A stretch of DNA of 64,000 nucleotides from Methanosarcina sp. ERenArc_MAG2 (GTDB taxonomy: Archaea; Halobacteriota; Methanosarcinia; Methanosarcinales; Methanosarcinaceae): NCBI GenBank assembly GCA_023955635.1, contig JAMXHR010000002.1, positions 248,001 to 312,000 of the forward strand. The letters are read 5' to 3'. The position numbers and the translations under genes are program-made. The notes beneath the pieces were generated by a model. That model saw only the letters and a program-made list of their open reading frames with translations. It was not told the origin of the DNA and did not search any database. Below, in pieces: positions 49,197-61,313 of this stretch; positions within the stretch are counted from its first letter, which is position 1; every line of letters begins with the position of its first letter.

Positions 49197-50792
49197 TTAC
49201 AATTGAACATTATGATCCAGTTTCTTACTCATATCCGACTGCATATCAAAGAACATCGCAAAAAGTAACAGTTGCACACCCATCAGAGTAATAAATACTG
49301 CAAGCAATGGATAATTTGGAGAGACAAAATTGCGCGTCAATTTTTGTACAAGGATCCAAAGGTCAAAAAGAATTCCAGAAGGTACAAGTATCATGCTTGC
49401 AAGATAGAAAAATACCAGTGGATGGAAGCTTAAAAGTATATATTTAGTCTTCAGCCGCCAGAGGAACCCCCTGAAGAGCATGGGAGCAACTTTTAAGATA
49501 TATTTACGATAATTTATAGATGATTTTTCATTTCCGTAACGAGCAGGAATTACGACATCAGTCACCGTCATTCCATATGCATTGAGTTTGATAAGTATAT
49601 CATTTAAGTAACCGTAATATGTGAATATAGAATCAAGATCTATTGTTTCCAGAGCTTTTCGAGAAGCAGCAGCATAACCATTTTGAGGGTCCATTAAATC
49701 CCAGTAGCCACTTCCGATTTTTGTCAGCAGTGACAGTAAAGCATTTCCAAAGAACCTCCACGTGCTCATACCTTCCCGAGATTCCCTGGTTATAAGCCTA
49801 TTTCCTTTGGTATAATGAGCTTTACCTTCTATTATGGGCATTAAAAGACGAGGCATCTGGGATGGGTCCATCTGATTGTCGCCATCCATTACGACAACTA
49901 TATCCATTTTGTCTTTCAGAGCCATTTTATATCCATCAATAACGGATTTCCCGGCACCTTGATTTATTTCATGCCTCAAAGAAACAATTCTTGGGTCCGT
50001 TAAGCTTTTGATAACTTCAGGAGTCTGATCAGAACTACAGTCATCTATTATGTAAATACGGCTCACATATTCTGGGATGCCCTTTATTGTCTCACTTAAC
50101 AAAACTTCCTCATTGTATGCGGGCACGACAACCCCAATATTATACCTTTTAAATAAGCTAAATGTGTGCTCTTCTTCAATATCAATATGTGTTGCTTTCA
50201 GATTATTATGTTCAGCAAAAGAGAGAATAGCATTTACAGAAAACGTGTGAACTTTCGAAAAACTTAATACATCAAAGCATTTATTCGATAAAGCAAAGAA
50301 CCCAACAGGGCCACTTCCTACCTGTCTGTTATTTAAAAAAGATACATTTTCTTGTAATCTATTTGATTTATTAAAACAGGTGCCAATTACAATATCAAAG
50401 CTTTCTTTTTGAATAGGCTCAAGTATTTTAGGAATTAGTTCAGGATTATGGCAAATGCTGATGTCCATAAATAAGAGTAATTCTGAATTTTTAGCATATT
50501 CAATGCCTTTTTTTACTGGAAACTCAAATCCTCTATATTTGGTGTTACGAATTACTTCTGCCCCTGCAAGTTCAGCTACCTCAGCAGTACGATCGGAACT
50601 TGCATCATCCACAACAATAACTCTGTCAGCGAATTTTTTTGTTTGTAGGACTACGCTCCCTATTGAAACTTCCTCATTGAAAACCGGAAGGACTACAGTT
50701 ATATTGTGAGGGACTATGACCCCCTTGTATGTGTTTTCTCCATTTTTAGTTACGTACTGGGAGCTTTTACCAATACTAAGCTCGTTACTCAT
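49197..50792 (-). CDS. Tandem glycosyltransferase family 2 protein with membrane helices
   Basis: 531 residues, ATG after GAGAGGTC. Two GT-A domains: the first (about 28-205: ITVVLPVFNEEVSIGSVVLQ, VIVVDDASSDRTAEVAELAG) has MDIS in the DxD position; the second (about 217-430: IGVVVPAYNEEVLLSETIKG, IYIIDDCSSDQTPEV) has VVMDGDNQMDP. So only the second looks able to bind metal and donor. Two membrane helices end the protein (HPLVFFYLASMILVPSGIL; LLAVFITLMGVQLLLFAMFF). It resembles dolichyl-phosphate-sugar synthases. It is the first gene of the minus-strand block. Confidence 0.85.
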   Translation of the reverse strand: MSNELSIGKSSQYVTKNGENTYKGVIVPHNITVVLPVFNEEVSIGSVVLQTKKFADRVIVVDDASSDRTAEVAELAGAEVIRNTKYRGFEFPVKKGIEYAKNSELLLFMDISICHNPELIPKILEPIQKESFDIVIGTCFNKSNRLQENVSFLNNRQVGSGPVGFFALSNKCFDVLSFSKVHTFSVNAILSFAEHNNLKATHIDIEEEHTFSLFKRYNIGVVVPAYNEEVLLSETIKGIPEYVSRIYIIDDCSSDQTPEVIKSLTDPRIVSLRHEINQGAGKSVIDGYKMALKDKMDIVVVMDGDNQMDPSQMPRLLMPIIEGKAHYTKGNRLITRESREGMSTWRFFGNALLSLLTKIGSGYWDLMDPQNGYAAASRKALETIDLDSIFTYYGYLNDILIKLNAYGMTVTDVVIPARYGNEKSSINYRKYILKVAPMLFRGFLWRLKTKYILLSFHPLVFFYLASMILVPSGILFDLWILVQKLTRNFVSPNYPLLAVFITLMGVQLLLFAMFFDMQSDMSKKLDHNVQL

Positions 50793-50838
50793 CTGTATGA
50801 CCTCTCTTCTGAAAACTATATTCTCGAAATTTTATTCT

Positions 50839-50863
50839 CAAAACTTTTTTGGAGAAAGTTTTG
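50839..50863. promoter_or_regulatory. Leader hairpin before the GT2 gene
   Basis: CAAAACTTT and AAAGTTTTG form a 9-bp stem with a 7-nt loop about 50 bp upstream of the start at 50792. It could shape the 5' leader of the minus-strand polysaccharide genes; function is inference. Confidence 0.4.
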
Positions 50864-52002
50864 CAGATGTTGCCTCGAATGTCACGAAACTCTTACAATA
50901 GTGTGAGTAATAAAGTGTAAATTTAAAATACACAGAAGTGCATAATATTAATATTTTATATGTTGGTTTATATTTATACATAAATAATTGCACCTGAAAT
51001 TGAAAGAATGCACCCCATTAATGCAATATTCTTCCATTCAAGCTTGTTTTAAGCGTATAAGTGTGATTCTTTCGGTTGGGAACTGTAGAGTATAATCATA
51101 TAATGTTAGTTAAATAACATTACAATATATTGATGGAACAATATGAATCAACTATATAAAGTTACTGAATTTGTATTTCACTATAAAAATTTAAGAAAGA
51201 GGAACAATGCTCACGCTAGCGTTATAATATGACAAACGCACAACTGAGTAATCGAGTCATAATTTTGAAAGAACTATTCTATTGATAAAATGTAAGACTG
51301 TTAATCTCGAAAAACAAAAAAAGCTAATTCCAAAAAAGGCATCTGAAGAACTCAATATTTTTTGGCGCTCAGTCTCGTGGATAATTCTGCCTGGTCAGGA
51401 AGTTTCCCCTAAAAACCCGAACTTTTCAGGCTGCATCTGTCAACATTCCCACTTGCCGCATTTCCTGCGGAAAAAGAAAGAATGAAAAAGAGCATCCTGG
51501 AAAAAAGAAGCTGAAAAATCTGGCCTCTGTGCCTGATTCCCGAAAAAAAGCCTGGAAAAGGATAAGTAGTCAAAAAAAATCCGTAGTCAAAAAAATCAAA
51601 AAAATCAACACAAATAAAAGAATATCTGTATAGAGGGACTCCTCGAACACAAATGCTGGCAAAAATGTTTAAAGAGAGAGGCTAAAGAGATTCAGGGGAA
51701 AAACAGGGAGTGAAGAAGATCGGAAATGAAGAAAGTTTTTCAGAATATTTCCTCATAAATATACAAATAGAATAAATAAAGTGAAAGAATAAAACGCATT
51801 GGCAGTGTATAAAATCTTCTGTAAATTCTAAATTACAATATCTAAAATATAAACATTTAGAAAGATATTTTAGTATAATCTGTGCATTTTGTCCACATAT
51901 CTGTGAAAATTTGACATAATAGCCGTACTGGCAGATAATAACGCTAGAGCACAATTCACATCATTTCTCGTAAATGGAGCAAAGAATAACGATTGGCCGG
52001 GA
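50864..52002. other. Long intergenic gap, no gene seen
   Basis: A+T-rich sequence with A-rich runs (51500-51640). A 67-residue frame at 51282 from TTG has no ribosome site and odd composition and was not accepted. Confidence 0.35.
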
Positions 52003-52224
52003 ATGGATAAAATTCCAGATGGCGCTAAGGTATATGACAGAATTACAGTAGTAAGAGAATATGAGAAAACTACAGTAACAAGAGAAACACCAGAAGCACC
52101 AACACAAAACAGGACATCAGATTTACTTCAAATTATTACTAATATCAGTGCGATATTGGCTTCATTTGCAGCAATTTGTGGCGTATATATAACTTGTAAA
52201 ACTAATAAAGACAAAAACAAGTAG
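52003..52224 (+). CDS. Small protein with C-terminal membrane helix, probably 5'-truncated
   Basis: 73 residues from the ATG at 52003 (MDKIPDGAKVYDRITVVREY), ending with one helix (NISAILASFAAICGVYITC) and a Lys-rich tail. The frame is open another 90 bases upstream with protein-like sequence (AQFTSFLVNGAKNNDWPG) but no start, suggesting loss of the N-terminal part. Not recognised. Confidence 0.4.
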   Translation: MDKIPDGAKVYDRITVVREYEKTTVTRETPEAPTQNRTSDLLQIITNISAILASFAAICGVYITCKTNKDKNK

Positions 52225-52464
52225 AAAGAACCGTAGACATGCTGCCTTCTGAAGATTTTAACATATAGCGTTGGCCTACTTTGCGGGTGGTGACAGCTTC
52301 GCTGGTACTAGGCCAATTTAACAAGCATGAGGCATTACCAGGGACTTTTGTTTTCCGATGATGAGCTACGGGATATTAAGAAAAAGTTGACTGCATGGGG
52401 AATAGTAAAGTAAAACAACAAGAAACCGCAAAAATAAGCAAATTTTACTGGAAAACCTATGTAT

Positions 52465-52683
52465 TTAAACCTCAACTTTAACTTGCTGTATCCCAATGAA
52501 ATCAAGATGCTTTTCTTCCCCTTTGTCTGCTTTGACTTCAAGATAGAGTTCAATTGCTTCTTTTATTCTTTTGTTTAATTCGTCAAGTGTTTCAGCCTGA
52601 GTATGACATCCCGAAAGTTCTGGAACTGAAGCTATGTAAATCCCGTCTTCATCCTGTTCGATAATGACAGTAAACTCTCGCAT
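52465..52683 (-). CDS. HicB-like antitoxin domain protein, orphan
   Basis: 72 residues, ATG preceded by AAAAAGGAGACC. REFTVIIEQDEDGIYIASVP, ELSGCHTQAETLDELNKRIK and EAIELYLE match the HicB RNase-H-like fold. HicB normally neutralises the mRNA nuclease HicA, but no HicA is encoded on either side: 52335-52553 is only a shadow frame. TATATATATAAATCAT upstream is a good TATA element. It may be a lone regulator or relic. Confidence 0.75.
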   Translation of the reverse strand: MREFTVIIEQDEDGIYIASVPELSGCHTQAETLDELNKRIKEAIELYLEVKADKGEEKHLDFIGIQQVKVEV

Positions 52684-53194
52684 TTTGGTGTGGTCTCCTT
52701 TTTATAATATAAATAATATCCGTATGATTTATATATATATAGCTGTGGAGAAACGCTCTATGCACTATTATATACTCACTTTGTAAAATTCAATAAGTTT
52801 TAAATTTAATAAAATTTTAGAGTTTGGTCGATTCTGCACCTTTGCAACAATTTTGCTGAAAAATGAGAATATACGCAGGTTTTACCATAAAAACTGTGCG
52901 TTATTGAAAAGAGAATTTACAGCAAATTTGCAACACTACAAACACATTCGAAAAAAATAGTTAACTCCTCAAAGAAACTGGATAAATATATCCTTTTTTA
53001 GCTCCAAGCCGGATGGCCTGCATGACAGGGAAAAATTCCCTCAGGCTTTCTGATCATTAGGGGACTCGTACTTCTTACAGACATCTTTGACATCGTTTTT
53101 CTAATTTCATTTTTTTATAAAATCGAAAGAGTTAAGTTCTGTACTATGTAACAGTTGTGCTGTTTTAGGGTAGTAATTTATTGTAGGTGATTAA
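52684..53194. other. Intergenic, no gene seen
   Basis: Shared upstream region of two divergent genes; A+T rich. AAGCCGGATGGCCTGCATGACA at about 53009 is more G+C rich than its surroundings but shows no clear fold. Confidence 0.3.
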
Positions 53195-53626
53195 ATGTCT
53201 AAAAATCGAATAGTTGTTATCTTTTTGGCTATGTGTTTAGTTTTGGGTACCATTCCTTTTGCTCTTGGTGCCACGGATAAGACAAGTGGTTCGACCAGCT
53301 CGGCTTATATCAGTGCTTTGGATGTTGGAGGTTCCGGTGAAAAACCGTATCAAGAATATGTTAAAATTACAAATGGTGGAAAGACATCAGTAAATCTGAA
53401 AGGTTGGAAAATCAAGGACGTGGGTGCGAAGCACACCTATACTTTTTCTTCATATACGTTAAAATCCAAATCTTCGGTAACTCTCAGAAGCGGAACCGGT
53501 AAAAACTCCGGAAGCACGCTATATTGGAATAAATATTCATTCATTTGGAATAACAAAGGCGACGCGTCTTATTTGTATAATGCTCAAGGAAAATTGGTTT
53601 CTTCGAAAACTGTAAAAGTTAAATGA
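53195..53626 (+). CDS. Secreted lamin-tail-domain protein
   Basis: 143 residues. Signal peptide 1-26 (ends ALGA). The rest is one lamin-tail (LTD) beta sandwich: YISALDVGGSGEKPYQEYVK, ITNGGKTSVNLKGWKIKDVG, TYTFSSYTLKSKSSVTLRSG, LYWNKYSFIWNNKGDASYLY. LTD domains occur as secreted stand-alone proteins in Methanosarcina, thought to bind DNA or the cell surface; function unproven. The stop is followed by GAGGATTGCCTCATTTCTTCTTTTTATTT, a hairpin with T-rich end that may terminate transcription. Confidence 0.85.
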   Translation: MSKNRIVVIFLAMCLVLGTIPFALGATDKTSGSTSSAYISALDVGGSGEKPYQEYVKITNGGKTSVNLKGWKIKDVGAKHTYTFSSYTLKSKSSVTLRSGTGKNSGSTLYWNKYSFIWNNKGDASYLYNAQGKLVSSKTVKVK

Positions 53627-53631
53627 GGATT

Positions 53632-53655
53632 GCCTCATTTCTTCTTTTTATTTCA
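53632..53655 (+). terminator. T-rich terminator-like sequence after the lamin-tail gene
   Basis: GAGG/CCTC short stem followed by TTTCTTCTTTTTATTT directly after the stop. Confidence 0.4.
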
Positions 53656-54010
53656 GTCAAATACCCCGCAGCTTTTTGCAGGGAGGGCAACTTCCCCGAG
53701 AACCGTTTATAATGCGATTTATCAATTCCGTTTTTTTGTTTGTTAACTTCTGCTCGAACTAAATCGTATCAGGGTTATTGTTTCCTTTTAGAATCTGAAG
53801 CTGCGATGCGAACATACCCGTTGTTTGCAGCGGGGTGGGCCAGCGCAAATCTGATTTTCAAAAAAATACTGTGGAATATAGGATATTCAATTCTAAACTC
53901 TCTTTTGCGGTAGACATGATCAGGAAAATATATCAAGTCAAATTAATATATTTAAATGATATATTTCTTTATGGGAAAGGGGAACAAACCAATGAATAAC
54001 TTCCCGGTAA

Positions 54011-54090
54011 ACATTCATCGGGAAAAACATTCACCGGGAAAAACATTCATCGGTAAAAACATTCATCGGGAAAATATTCACCGGGAAAAA
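54011..54090. repeat. 16-bp tandem repeats upstream of the ATPase operon
   Basis: ACATTCATCGGGAAAA is repeated five times with small changes (CACC for CATC, GGT for GGG). The stretch TTCCCGG at 54001 and CCGGGAA inside units allow hairpins. It lies 190 bp before atpD. The rest of 53656-54282 shows no gene. Confidence 0.75.
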
Positions 54091-54282
54091 CAGGGTTGAT
54101 AAGGCGATATAATACCCTAAGGTATTGCCTGAAAACCGACACCATTCTAGGTTCTCTTTATCATTTTCTGCACACTTTGTTTTTTGTGGCACTAAATCGA
54201 ATGTCAATTCTCTATACCCTTCACCCTCACAAGTTACGCCCCGGAAAAGGGTACTTCAAAAGTGAAAGGGTACGAGGAAAAC

Positions 54283-56107
<1,825 letters not shown>

Positions 56108-56115
<8 letters not shown>

Positions 56116-56446
56116 CGAGCCGAAAAAGAAAATACAGAGGAACGAGCCGACCCTGGCCGGGCAGGTTGGTACCAAGGCAGCTCACAAACTCAGAGCACAA
56201 CGTAATGTCAAACGGAATGTCTGGTTTGGCTTGGGAATGATGGGGATTATCGGCTGGTCGGTGGTGATTCCAACGCTTCTGGGCACGGTACTTGGCCTCT
56301 GGCTGGACAAGCACTATCCCGGAAGTTATTCCTGGACCCTCATGATGCTGATGATCGGCCTGTTCATCGGCTGTTTGAATGCGTGGCATTGGGTGGCCAG
56401 AGAACACCAGGAAATAAAAGAGGAACAGGAGGATAACGATGAGTGA
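56108..56446 (+). CDS. atpQ: N-type ATPase accessory membrane protein AtpQ
   Basis: 112 residues. Basic N terminus, then two helices (MMGIIGWSVVIPTLLGTVLG and LMMLMIGLFIGCLNAWHWVA) like AtpI/AtpZ-type accessory proteins. In N-ATPase operons this gene always stands in this position with atpR; they are thought to help assemble the c ring or take up cations. Overlaps both neighbours by eight bases. Confidence 0.8.
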
Positions 56447-56753
56447 AACTTTGAGTCTGATCCTTGCTCTGGCAGCAGGCTTTTTGCTTGGAATGATTTT
56501 CTTCGGCGGCCTTTGGTGGACGGTTCAGAAGGGGCTTTCGTCCAAACAACCTGCGCTTTGGTTCCTCGGCAGCTTGCTATTGAGGACAAGCACCGTCATG
56601 GTCGGATTTTATTTTACCTCGGGCAACCATTGGGAGAGGTTAATCATATGCCTTCTTGGTTTTATCATTGCACGTCGTATCGTGGTGCGGCTCACCCGAC
56701 AGCCTGAGGAAGAACCGAATCAACTGACAAAGGAGACCACTCATGCGACTTAG
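56439..56753 (+). CDS. atpR: N-type ATPase accessory membrane protein AtpR
   Basis: 104 residues, ATG after GGAGGATAACG. Three helices with conserved FFGGLWWTVQKGL and LLLRTSTVMVGFYF (the arginine in the helix is a family hallmark, proposed to face the c-subunit carboxylate). Overlaps atpB by 11 bases. Confidence 0.85.
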   Translation: MSETLSLILALAAGFLLGMIFFGGLWWTVQKGLSSKQPALWFLGSLLLRTSTVMVGFYFTSGNHWERLIICLLGFIIARRIVVRLTRQPEEEPNQLTKETTHAT

Positions 56754-57438
56754 TCCTGACGAGCTGGTTTTTTGGCAGTACGGTTTCCTCAAGCTCAACG
56801 CCACTATTGTGTTCACCTGGGTACTGATGGTTGTGCTCGCGGTCAGTTCAAAAATAATTACGCGCAAACTTTCCACAGGTCTGGAAAGTTCCCGCTGGCA
56901 GAACCTTCTGGAAATTATCGTCACAGGCATTCTGGACCAAATTGAAGATGTGGGCCTGAGTGAACCGCGGAAATATATCGGTTTTCTGGGCACGCTCTTT
57001 CTTTTCATTGCCATGGCCACTCTCTTTACTCTCGTTCCGGGTTACGAGCCTCCAACCGGATCACTCTCAACAACTGCAGCGCTCGCGTTATGTGTGTTTG
57101 TCGCAGTGCCGATATTCGGTATAGAGGAACAAGGATTAAGAGACTACCTCAAATCATACACGAAGCCGACATTGATCATGCTGCCGTTTAATATCATCAG
57201 CGAGCTCTCCCGCACGCTGGCTCTGGCTATTCGTCTGTTCGGCAACATGATGAGCGGGTCGATGATTCTTGGCATTTTGCTAATTATCACACCCTTGATC
57301 TTTCCGATTATTATGACTGCTCTCGGTCTGCTCACTGGCATGGTGCAGGCATACATCTTCAGCATCCTGGCCACAGTTTACATTGCTGCCGCCACACGCA
57401 CCCACAAGCCCGGGCCTGAACCGGAGCATAAAAATTGA
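56743..57438 (+). CDS. atpB: N-type ATPase subunit a
   Basis: 231 residues, five to six helices. The conserved stator arginine is in RTLALAIRLFGNMMSGSMIL. It forms with the c ring the ion path across the membrane. ATG overlaps the end of atpR; 31 bp before atpE. Confidence 0.9.
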   Translation: MRLSPDELVFWQYGFLKLNATIVFTWVLMVVLAVSSKIITRKLSTGLESSRWQNLLEIIVTGILDQIEDVGLSEPRKYIGFLGTLFLFIAMATLFTLVPGYEPPTGSLSTTAALALCVFVAVPIFGIEEQGLRDYLKSYTKPTLIMLPFNIISELSRTLALAIRLFGNMMSGSMILGILLIITPLIFPIIMTALGLLTGMVQAYIFSILATVYIAAATRTHKPGPEPEHKN

Positions 57439-57469
57439 AACAATAACACTAACCGCAAAAGGAGACGCT

Positions 57470-57739
57470 ATGGATACATATACAACTACCATCGCGGTGG
57501 CATCAATTGTCACTGCAGGCATCACTACCGGTTTCGGCACTATGGCACCGGCGCTGAGCGAGGGAAGGGCTGTCTCAACGGCGCTGACTTCTCTGGCCCA
57601 GCAACCCGACGCCTCAACCACTATCACCCGGACCCTCTTCGTGGGCCTGGCAATGATCGAGTCCACTGCTATCTATTGTTTCGTAGTCTCGATGATTCTC
57701 ATCTTCGCCAATCCGTTCTGGAACCACGCAATAGCTTAA
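57470..57739 (+). CDS. atpE: N-type ATPase subunit c, Na+-type
   Basis: 89 residues from ATG at 57470 with AAAAGGAGACGCT upstream; upstream in-frame starts are inside atpB. Hairpin of two helices. Helix 1 has E31 (PALSEGRA) and helix 2 E64-S65 with Y69 (MIESTAIY). These match the Na+ ligand positions known from Ilyobacter c subunits (Q32, E65, S66, Y70), so Na+ as coupling ion is the best guess; the two-glutamate arrangement is typical of N-ATPases. Confidence 0.9.
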   Translation: MDTYTTTIAVASIVTAGITTGFGTMAPALSEGRAVSTALTSLAQQPDASTTITRTLFVGLAMIESTAIYCFVVSMILIFANPFWNHAIA

Positions 57740-57758
57740 ACTACAGGAAAGTAAGCCT

Positions 57759-58631
57759 ATGCTGATCGATTGGTTCACCGTCATTGCACAGGTACTAAAT
57801 TTCCTCATACTTGTGTGGTTGTTGAAGCGCTTCCTTTACAGGCCCATTCTCAATGCCATCGACGCGCGGGAAAAGCGGATTGCAGATGAACTCGCAAACG
57901 CAGACGCGAAAAAAGCAGAAGCCCAAAAAGAGCAAGCTGAATTCAAGCGCAAGAATGAGGAGTTCGACAGGCAGCGCTCTGCGCTCCTGAGCAGGGCGAG
58001 GGAAGAAGCTAAAGCCGAACGTCAGCGGCTTATGGATGAAGCAAGAAAGGCCGCCGCCGACTTGAGTTCAAAGCTTCAGGAAACGTTGAGAAACGATAAA
58101 CAGAACTTAAATCAGGAAATCAGTCGTCGGGCCCGACAGGAAGTTTTTGCAATTGCAAGAAAAGCGCTGGAGGATCTTGCTGGGGCAAGTCTGGAAGAGC
58201 GTATGGTTGATGTGTTTGTTCGAAAACTGCACACGCTAAAAGATACGGAAAGAGAGCAGTTAGTCTCGGAATTTAACTCGCCTGACAGCCCGATCCTTAT
58301 TCGCACGACCTTTGACCTTCCACCCGAACAGCGTGCCTTAATCGAAGGGGCGGTACAGGAAACTCTTGGTAAGGAGGCTCAAACCAGATTCGTGCTCGAT
58401 CCAGATCTTATAAGTGGCATCGAACTAACTGTGAATGGACAAAAAGTAGCGTGGAGTCTCGAGGCTTATCTTGAGTCACTGGAAAAGGGCGTTGACGAGC
58501 TTCTTAAAGAACAGTCCAAACCTGAAAACGGAGCCGAGCCTGCGCCTGAACCCGATGAAACTGAGCCAAACCCCGGGCCTGCGTCTGAGAAAGAGATTAA
58601 ATCCGAGTCAAAACCCCAAAAGAGCCAGTGA
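57759..58631 (+). CDS. atpF: N-type ATPase subunit b with delta-like C terminus
   Basis: 290 residues. One N-terminal helix ([20 protein letters not shown]), long charged coiled coil (about 40-160), then a delta-like region ([31 protein letters not shown]). N-ATPase operons lack a separate delta gene, so this C terminus likely replaces it in the peripheral stalk. A Glu/Pro-rich tail ends the protein. Overlaps atpA by four bases. Confidence 0.85.
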   Translation: MLIDWFTVIAQVLNFLILVWLLKRFLYRPILNAIDAREKRIADELANADAKKAEAQKEQAEFKRKNEEFDRQRSALLSRAREEAKAERQRLMDEARKAAADLSSKLQETLRNDKQNLNQEISRRARQEVFAIARKALEDLAGASLEERMVDVFVRKLHTLKDTEREQLVSEFNSPDSPILIRTTFDLPPEQRALIEGAVQETLGKEAQTRFVLDPDLISGIELTVNGQKVAWSLEAYLESLEKGVDELLKEQSKPENGAEPAPEPDETEPNPGPASEKEIKSESKPQKSQ

Positions 58632-60229
58632 AAATGGAACCTGAAAGTCTGCAGAGCGTCTTCGACAGCACGTTCGCCGGAATAAGCAAGGTGCGGAAAA
58701 CATTTACACCTCAACTTAGTCCACGGGAGGTGGGCGTAATCAAGGCAGTGTCCACAGGTATTGCCAATGTTTCAGGTCTTCCGGGTGTAGGCTTCGAGGA
58801 GCTGGTAAAGTTTCCTGGAGGAGTTTTCGGAATCGCATTCAATGTCGATGAGAACGAAATCGGAGTCGTTTTGCTCGGCGAATACTGGCATCTGCATGCT
58901 GGCGATGAAGTTGAGCGCACTGGCCGGGTTATGGATGTTGCCGTAGGCGATCGATTGCTTGGACGCGTTATTGACCCGTTAGGCCAGCCTCTGGACGGTA
59001 AAGGGCCAGTCGTCTCCAGCAAGCGTTTGCCCATTGAACGCCCCAGCCCGCACATTATGGACCGCTCTCCGGTCACTGTGCCTCTCCAGACCGGCCTTAA
59101 AATCATCGATGCACTCATTCCTATAGGACGCGGTCAGCGCGAACTGATTCTGGGTGACCGTCAGACTGGTAAGACCACCATTGCGATTGACACCATCCTC
59201 AACCAGTGCGACTATAATGTGCTGTGCGTTTATTGTGCCATCGGCCAGCGCGCTTCAGCCGTTGCCAGGGTCGTGGCAACCCTGCGTGAAAAGGGCATGA
59301 TGGATTACACCGTCGTCGTCGTAACCGAGGGCAACGATCCACCCGGCCTAGCCTATGTAGCTCCGTACGCTGCGACCACCATTGCGGAGTATTTCATGGA
59401 AGAGGGTCGCGATGTACTGATCGTTTACGATGACCTCACCCATCATGCACGTGCCTACCGTGAACTTTCTCTTTTGTTGCGCCGTCCTCCGGGTCGCGAA
59501 GCCTATCCCGGCGACATTTTTTATATTCACTCGCGGTTGCTGGAGCGTGCTACGCACCTGCGTAAAGAACTTGGTGGCGGTTCTCTCACAGCCCTTCCTA
59601 TTGTCGAAACCGAAGCGCAGAATATTTCTGCCTATATTCCGACCAATCTCATTTCCATCACGGACGGGCAGATCTACCTCTCGCCGTCTCTGTTCGAACT
59701 GGGTGTGCTGCCCGCAGTAGATGTCGGCAAATCCGTTTCACGCGTGGGCGGCAAAGCACAGCGTGAGGCCTACCGCAATGTGGCGGGTAATCTCAAACTT
59801 GCCTACTCACAGTTCGAGGAACTGGAAACCTTTACCCGGTTCGGTGCCAGGCTGGACGAAAACACCCAGAAGATTATAGAGCATGGGCGACGGATCCGTG
59901 CCCTCCTGAAGCAGCCGGAATCTTCTCCGGTGTCCGTGCCCGAACAAATCATCATTCTGCTTGCATTGACCGCGAAACTCTTCGACCACGTACCGCTTGA
60001 CCGGATGACAGATGCTGAATCCTCCCTGCGAAAAGCTGCAGAGGATATTCCTAGGGAGGTTCGTGAGCGGTTCGATACCGACGCAGAATTGAGCGAGAAG
60101 GACCGCGAAACTATTCTCCGGATCGCCAGTCACGCACTTGCAAGCTTCCAGTCCGGGCCTGAACCCGAGTCCGGGCAGGAGGCCAAAAATGAGGCAAAAA
60201 CAAAGTCGGAACTCAAGGAGAAGTCATGA
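58628..60229 (+). CDS. atpA: N-type ATPase subunit alpha
   Basis: 533 residues from GTG at 58628 overlapping atpF; ATG at 58634 is equally possible. Walker [11 protein letters not shown] at about 176-184, [29 protein letters not shown] and [10 protein letters not shown]. Regulatory partner of beta in F1. Tail Glu/Lys-rich like that of AtpF. Ends overlapping the atpG start. Confidence 0.9.
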   Translation: MKMEPESLQSVFDSTFAGISKVRKTFTPQLSPREVGVIKAVSTGIANVSGLPGVGFEELVKFPGGVFGIAFNVDENEIGVVLLGEYWHLHAGDEVERTGRVMDVAVGDRLLGRVIDPLGQPLDGKGPVVSSKRLPIERPSPHIMDRSPVTVPLQTGLKIIDALIPIGRGQRELILGDRQTGKTTIAIDTILNQCDYNVLCVYCAIGQRASAVARVVATLREKGMMDYTVVVVTEGNDPPGLAYVAPYAATTIAEYFMEEGRDVLIVYDDLTHHARAYRELSLLLRRPPGREAYPGDIFYIHSRLLERATHLRKELGGGSLTALPIVETEAQNISAYIPTNLISITDGQIYLSPSLFELGVLPAVDVGKSVSRVGGKAQREAYRNVAGNLKLAYSQFEELETFTRFGARLDENTQKIIEHGRRIRALLKQPESSPVSVPEQIIILLALTAKLFDHVPLDRMTDAESSLRKAAEDIPREVRERFDTDAELSEKDRETILRIASHALASFQSGPEPESGQEAKNEAKTKSELKEKS

Positions 60230-61125
60230 GTGACACGACAGAGAGTCTGCGCAGAAGGATAAGCAGAGCAGGAGATCTTCAAGCCGTCGTCCGAACGATG
60301 AAAGCCGTGGCATCCTCCAGTATCGTGCAATACGAGAAATCGGTGAGTTCGCTGGCTGACTACTATCGTACCGTGGAACTGGGGCTCGGTGTCTGTTTTC
60401 GGGAAAGCGCTCCAGTAGTCGTAACTGCAGAACGGAAAAGACAAACTTACTCCGGTGCCATCGGTGCGGTAGTGTTCGGTTCAGACCAGGGACTGGTGGG
60501 TCAGTTTAATGATATTGTAGCCGATTATGCGGTCCGGACGCTGGCGAAGCTTCCGGGAAAACTTCAGGTGTGGGCTGTTGGTGAGCGAGTTCATGCTCGC
60601 CTGGAGGCTGCGGACCTGCCGGTAGTAGGGCTCTTCAATGTGCCGAATTCGGTTAAGGCCATTACCCCTCTCATAGGGCAGATTCTCGTGGAGAGTGAGA
60701 AGCTCAACAGCCAGGAGGAAGCCGCTGAACTCTATCTCTTCTACAATCGCCCCAAACATGGGGCTATGTATGAACCAGAAAGTCAGCGGTTGCTGCCCCT
60801 GGATGAAATTTGGTTAAGAAAACTGGCTGAACTTCCCTGGCCGAATGGGAACTTCTCCGAGGTAATAGGCGACAGCGCCGAGACCTTGCGGGCGCTAATC
60901 AACGAATACCTTTTTGTCTCACTCTTTCGGGCATGCGCCGAATCCCTTGCGAGTGAAAATGCGAGCCGGCTGGCAGCGATGCAACGCGCCGACAAAAACA
61001 TCGATGAATTGCTTGATAACCTCAAAGGAACATTCTACCGTTTGCGCCAGAGCGGCATCGACGAGGAGCTATTTGAAGTAGTCTCAGGCTTTGAAGCACT
61101 GTCCCACCCTCGCGGCCGCGTTTAA
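60226..61125 (+). CDS. atpG: N-type ATPase subunit gamma
   Basis: 299 residues, ATGA overlap with atpA. N-terminal helix ([20 protein letters not shown]) with [14 protein letters not shown] and a C-terminal helix ([20 protein letters not shown]) form the rotating shaft; middle domain has [15 protein letters not shown]. Last gene of the operon; no terminator hairpin is evident after it. Confidence 0.9.
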   Translation: MSDTTESLRRRISRAGDLQAVVRTMKAVASSSIVQYEKSVSSLADYYRTVELGLGVCFRESAPVVVTAERKRQTYSGAIGAVVFGSDQGLVGQFNDIVADYAVRTLAKLPGKLQVWAVGERVHARLEAADLPVVGLFNVPNSVKAITPLIGQILVESEKLNSQEEAAELYLFYNRPKHGAMYEPESQRLLPLDEIWLRKLAELPWPNGNFSEVIGDSAETLRALINEYLFVSLFRACAESLASENASRLAAMQRADKNIDELLDNLKGTFYRLRQSGIDEELFEVVSGFEALSHPRGRV

Positions 61126-61313
61126 GGTAATATAACAGCTCAAGGCCGGCTCCTGGCAGTCGTTGCAAGCGAAAAGGTAATATGGGCTCTGTATACAATA
61201 ACCTCTATAGTTCTTATTTTCGGGCATCTCAGAGCTTGTCTGAGAAACTATCTGAGAAATTTAGAATTTAACTCTCAGGATAGTTATTTATCGTCTGAGT
61301 AAAATTCTACATT

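Noticed and set aside
51282-51485. 67-residue frame from TTG
   Set aside because: No ribosome site and unusual composition; nothing around it supports a gene.
52335-52553. HicA toxin next to HicB
   Set aside because: The frame overlaps hicB on the same strand and shows none of the HicA features (no conserved G-S-H segment).
54011-54090. CRISPR array
   Set aside because: Units of 16 bp follow each other without spacers, and no cas genes are present.
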